From Algoriphagus boseongensis (lineage in GTDB: Bacteria > Bacteroidota > Bacteroidia > Cytophagales > Cyclobacteriaceae), in assembly GCF_004362805.1 (NCBI RefSeq), contig NZ_SNYF01000005.1, positions 665,788 to 729,787 of the forward strand: 64,000 bases of DNA, written 5' to 3'. This document shows, one piece after another, positions 61,980-64,000 of the stretch. The stretch's first letter is position 1. Every line of letters begins with the position of its first letter. The position numbers and the translations under genes are program-made. The notes under the pieces are model-generated. The model was not told the DNA's origin, did not search any database, and saw only the letters and a program-made list of their open reading frames with translations.

Positions 61980-62835
61980 CTTGGAGATCATCAAACTCAA
62001 TGACCTTCGACTTTCTGCCCGATTGATATCGGAACAGCTTCGTCAGGGTATCCACTCCGGAATTCGTGTGGGAGTGGGCAGCGAGTTTGAGCAATATCGC
62101 CATTACAGGCCAGGAGATGATTTGAAGCGGATAGATTGGAAATATTTTTCCCGATATGGAAAATACATGATCAAGGAATCAACTACGGAAAGCAACCTTC
62201 ATGTCCGGTTGATGCTAGATCTTTCCGGATCCATGAATTATGAAGAAAATGGCTTCTCCCGTCTGGATTATGCTAAAAATCTTCTGGCCTCTTTGGCTTA
62301 CTTAGGGTATTTGCAGGGAGATTCTTTGAGTTATTATACTTTAGCGGAGGGGAAAATTGAACAAAAGGTCGCGCCAACACCCAAGAGTTTTCAGCGAATC
62401 CTTTTTCACCTAGAGAATGAAAATGCTCATGGTTCTTGGCCAATTTCAGAGATTCCTACCTACCTGACCCAAAGTCGAAACAGAGAGCTTATCATCTGGG
62501 TATCTGATTTTTTGCAAAAGGAAAATGAATGGGAAAACTTGGTCAAGGCATTTCAGCATCCTAGAAAGGAATTGATTCTGGTGCAGCTTTTGGGCGAGCA
62601 AGAATTGAATTTTAATCTTGATGGAAACTTCATTTTCAAAGATCTGGAGTCTAATCAGGAATGGATTCAGGATGGAAAAAGCCTGCAAAATGAGTTCAGA
62701 AAGAGATTTGAGGCCTATTTGGATCAACTTGAGGAAAGTTTCCAATTACCGAGAGTTCAACTGATTCGAACCTCTATGCAGACTCCCTTAGCTGAGCTGG
62801 CAAGAAGAATCCTAAACCGAAAGCAGCTGAAGTGA
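61969..62835 (+). CDS. DUF58 domain protein
   Basis: A 288-residue cytoplasmic protein. The DUF58 signature HYRPGDDLKRIDWKYFSRYG at about 44-63 and a von Willebrand-like MIDAS start LMLDLSGSMNY (DxSxS) are present, giving a metal-dependent adhesion fold. It is the presumed partner of the MoxR ATPase. It overlaps MoxR by 11 bases and its TGA overlaps the next ATG by one base. Confidence 0.92.
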   Translation: MPSNLEIIKLNDLRLSARLISEQLRQGIHSGIRVGVGSEFEQYRHYRPGDDLKRIDWKYFSRYGKYMIKESTTESNLHVRLMLDLSGSMNYEENGFSRLDYAKNLLASLAYLGYLQGDSLSYYTLAEGKIEQKVAPTPKSFQRILFHLENENAHGSWPISEIPTYLTQSRNRELIIWVSDFLQKENEWENLVKAFQHPRKELILVQLLGEQELNFNLDGNFIFKDLESNQEWIQDGKSLQNEFRKRFEAYLDQLEESFQLPRVQLIRTSMQTPLAELARRILNRKQLK

Positions 62836-63989
62836 TGGAATGGGTTCAGGCAAATTTTCTCTGGGCATTGGCTGGATTGGCTGTTCCAGTTGCCATTCAC
62901 TTATGGAATGGAAAGCGGGGAAAAGTCATTGCCTGGGCTGCAACTGCTTGGTTAAACCCTAAAGAATCCCAATCCAGCAAATCTCTCAAACTTGAGGAGA
63001 AAGTTTTATTACTGACAAGATTATTGCTTTGGACTACCCTGGTCTTTTTGGTCGTGGGCATTTTGATAAAAGGATTATCAAAAAACTCTGAACCTAGAGT
63101 TCTTCATCTCGCTATTCCTAATGCTGCAATTGAATCGGAATTTAGGTTTGAATTGACTCAGGCTTTGGAAAAAGGAGAAAGCGTTTTATGGCTTGCAGAG
63201 GGATTGCCTGAGTATGAAGAAGGGGTTTTACCCGAGGAAAAATTCGAAGGCAACAACTTGCAAAGCTTTTTCGATGAAGTCCCAAATGATTGGGATAGCA
63301 TACATATCTATACTTTGGGTGCTGGAAAGGAATTTCAAAAAAATGCCTACTGGTTGCCTCAAAGGCCCATTTTGCACCTGTCTGAATCCGATCTTTTGGA
63401 AAATAAACTCTTTGTTGACTTGGGTTCAGATCAATTTCTAGGATTGGATTCCCAAGGTATTCTTCAGCGATTTGAGGAAAAAGGAATTGAAAAGCTGATT
63501 GATTTGACACAGGGTATTCCAGTTTTTATAGAGCTTTCAGAAGAAAATAAAAGTCAGGTTTTATCGGCTTTATCAGCTATTACAGAAGTCTATGGATTGA
63601 ATTTCTCAGAAACTGATTCTCTTAAAGCACAAGTCGTTTTCTCAGAAAATAAGCCTCTTCAGCCTAAAGAGGATCAGCTATTGTTCTTGGTTGATTCGGA
63701 ACAAAAACCCGATTCTAAGAATGAAATCAATTTGGGAAGTCCTGTCAGTTTAACTTGGGCTGAAGTGATTGAGAAAGGAATTCTTCCGGAATTGATTTTA
63801 GATCCGGTTCTTTCATTTATTGAATTTGAACCTGATCGAAAGCTTTCTTCTGCTGAATTGGAAAAGAAGTTTAACCAAATCCTGACTTCCAAACTTGCCA
63901 AAAAAGCGAATACCAATGAATATCTCTTGGTATTCATTGTGCTCTTATTCTGCTTTGAACGCTATTTAGCATTTAGAAAAAATCTGTGA
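62835..63989 (+). CDS. BatA N-terminal-domain membrane protein
   Basis: A 384-residue protein. It begins with the double-membrane-span BatA N-terminal domain (NFLWALAGLAVPVAIHLWNGKRG, VLLLTRLLLWTTLVFLVVGILI), continues with a periplasmic region of about 250 residues lacking a visible MIDAS motif, and ends with a membrane helix (YLLVFIVLLFCFERYLAF). Bat proteins are linked to aerotolerance and envelope stress in Bacteroides. The frame can open at a GTG at 62832, but the ATG at 62835 overlaps the DUF58 stop as TGATG and is preferred. Confidence 0.88.
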   Translation: MEWVQANFLWALAGLAVPVAIHLWNGKRGKVIAWAATAWLNPKESQSSKSLKLEEKVLLLTRLLLWTTLVFLVVGILIKGLSKNSEPRVLHLAIPNAAIESEFRFELTQALEKGESVLWLAEGLPEYEEGVLPEEKFEGNNLQSFFDEVPNDWDSIHIYTLGAGKEFQKNAYWLPQRPILHLSESDLLENKLFVDLGSDQFLGLDSQGILQRFEEKGIEKLIDLTQGIPVFIELSEENKSQVLSALSAITEVYGLNFSETDSLKAQVVFSENKPLQPKEDQLLFLVDSEQKPDSKNEINLGSPVSLTWAEVIEKGILPELILDPVLSFIEFEPDRKLSSAELEKKFNQILTSKLAKKANTNEYLLVFIVLLFCFERYLAFRKNL

Positions 63990-64000
63990 ATAGGCTAACA
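63986..64000 (+). CDS. Probable start of the next gene in the Bat-type operon (truncated)
   Basis: GTG at 63986 overlaps the BatA-like TGA in GTGA form and opens a frame (MNRLT) to the window edge. The same overlap style as its neighbours makes a real start likely, but only five codons are visible. Confidence 0.35.

Overview
The window reads as a gene-dense chromosomal segment of a Bacteroidota bacterium, most probably Cytophagales/Cyclobacteriaceae (Algoriphagus-like). I infer this from a type IX secretion C-terminal domain on a secreted S8 protease, predicted -7 promoter boxes of the TAnnTTTG type, gyrA next to a TPR gene, Bat-type MoxR/DUF58 genes, DUF4159 and DUF2911 families, a tricorn-like S41 peptidase and moderately AT-rich coding DNA. 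I saw no rRNA, tRNA, CRISPR array, insertion sequence, integrase or prophage. No stretch over 300 bases lacks a gene; the longest gaps are 57042-57270 (229 bases, holding inverted repeats and a promoter candidate) and 53023-53224 (202 bases, nothing clear).

Layout. 1-4.4 kb: the tail of an unknown gene, a secreted subtilase, rpe and two exported proteins of unknown function. 4.5-8.2 kb: gyrA and a TPR protein. 8.4-13.9 kb: a PagL-like acyloxyacyl hydrolase, an exported PIG-L deacetylase, a 33-residue membrane microprotein and a sodium/solute symporter. 13.9-18.6 kb: DUF2911 protein, 2-hydroxyacid dehydrogenase, universal stress protein, TPR protein and holA. 18.6-28.2 kb: a long collinear run of a giant TPR protein, a plug-less outer-membrane barrel, a SPOR protein, ExbB/TolQ, ExbD/TolR and a TonB-like protein, followed by folC and trmB. 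28.2-32.1 kb (minus strand): SDR, acyl-CoA dehydrogenase, APH-type kinase and hydroxyacyl-CoA dehydrogenase, resembling a split version of the ACAD10/11 (LvaA/LvaC) 4-hydroxyacid route. 32.2-37.4 kb: an MDR reductase, a small acidic protein, a lipoprotein amidase, a TetR regulator and tyrS. 37.6-45.4 kb: tricorn-like protease, orphan BlaI-type regulator, fatty-acid desaturase, small membrane protein, AlbA_2 protein, acidic unknown, histone-deacetylase-like enzyme and an OmpH/Skp-like lipoprotein. 45.4-54.4 kb: ADP-ribosylglycohydrolase lipoprotein with a kinase, acyl-CoA dehydrogenase, acyl-CoA ligase, MATE exporter, exported cyclophilin and CotH-type kinase. 54.5-57.0 kb: MlaE-MlaF-MlaD lipid transport. 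57.3-60.2 kb: TldD/TldE pair. 60.2-64.0 kb: a heptamer repeat element running into a DUF4159 gene, then MoxR, DUF58 and BatA-like genes and the probable start of another.

Two themes recur. One is envelope upkeep: the ExbBD-TonB/SPOR/TPR module, Mla, the OmpH-like lipoprotein, the lipid A hydrolase and many exported proteins. The other is acyl-CoA metabolism: two acyl-CoA dehydrogenases, a ligase, a hydroxyacyl-CoA dehydrogenase, an enoyl-reductase-like MDR protein and a desaturase. The most promising candidates for something undescribed are the SPOR/TPR-linked Ton module (a possible stand-in for Tol-Pal), the split ACAD11-like operon, the microprotein translationally coupled to the symporter, and the phased CAGTNNN/ACTGNNN element that appears to supply the 5' end of the DUF4159 gene. 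Several starts were moved to internal ATG codons because the longest frame began at an implausible GTG or TTG; each such choice is stated in the entry.
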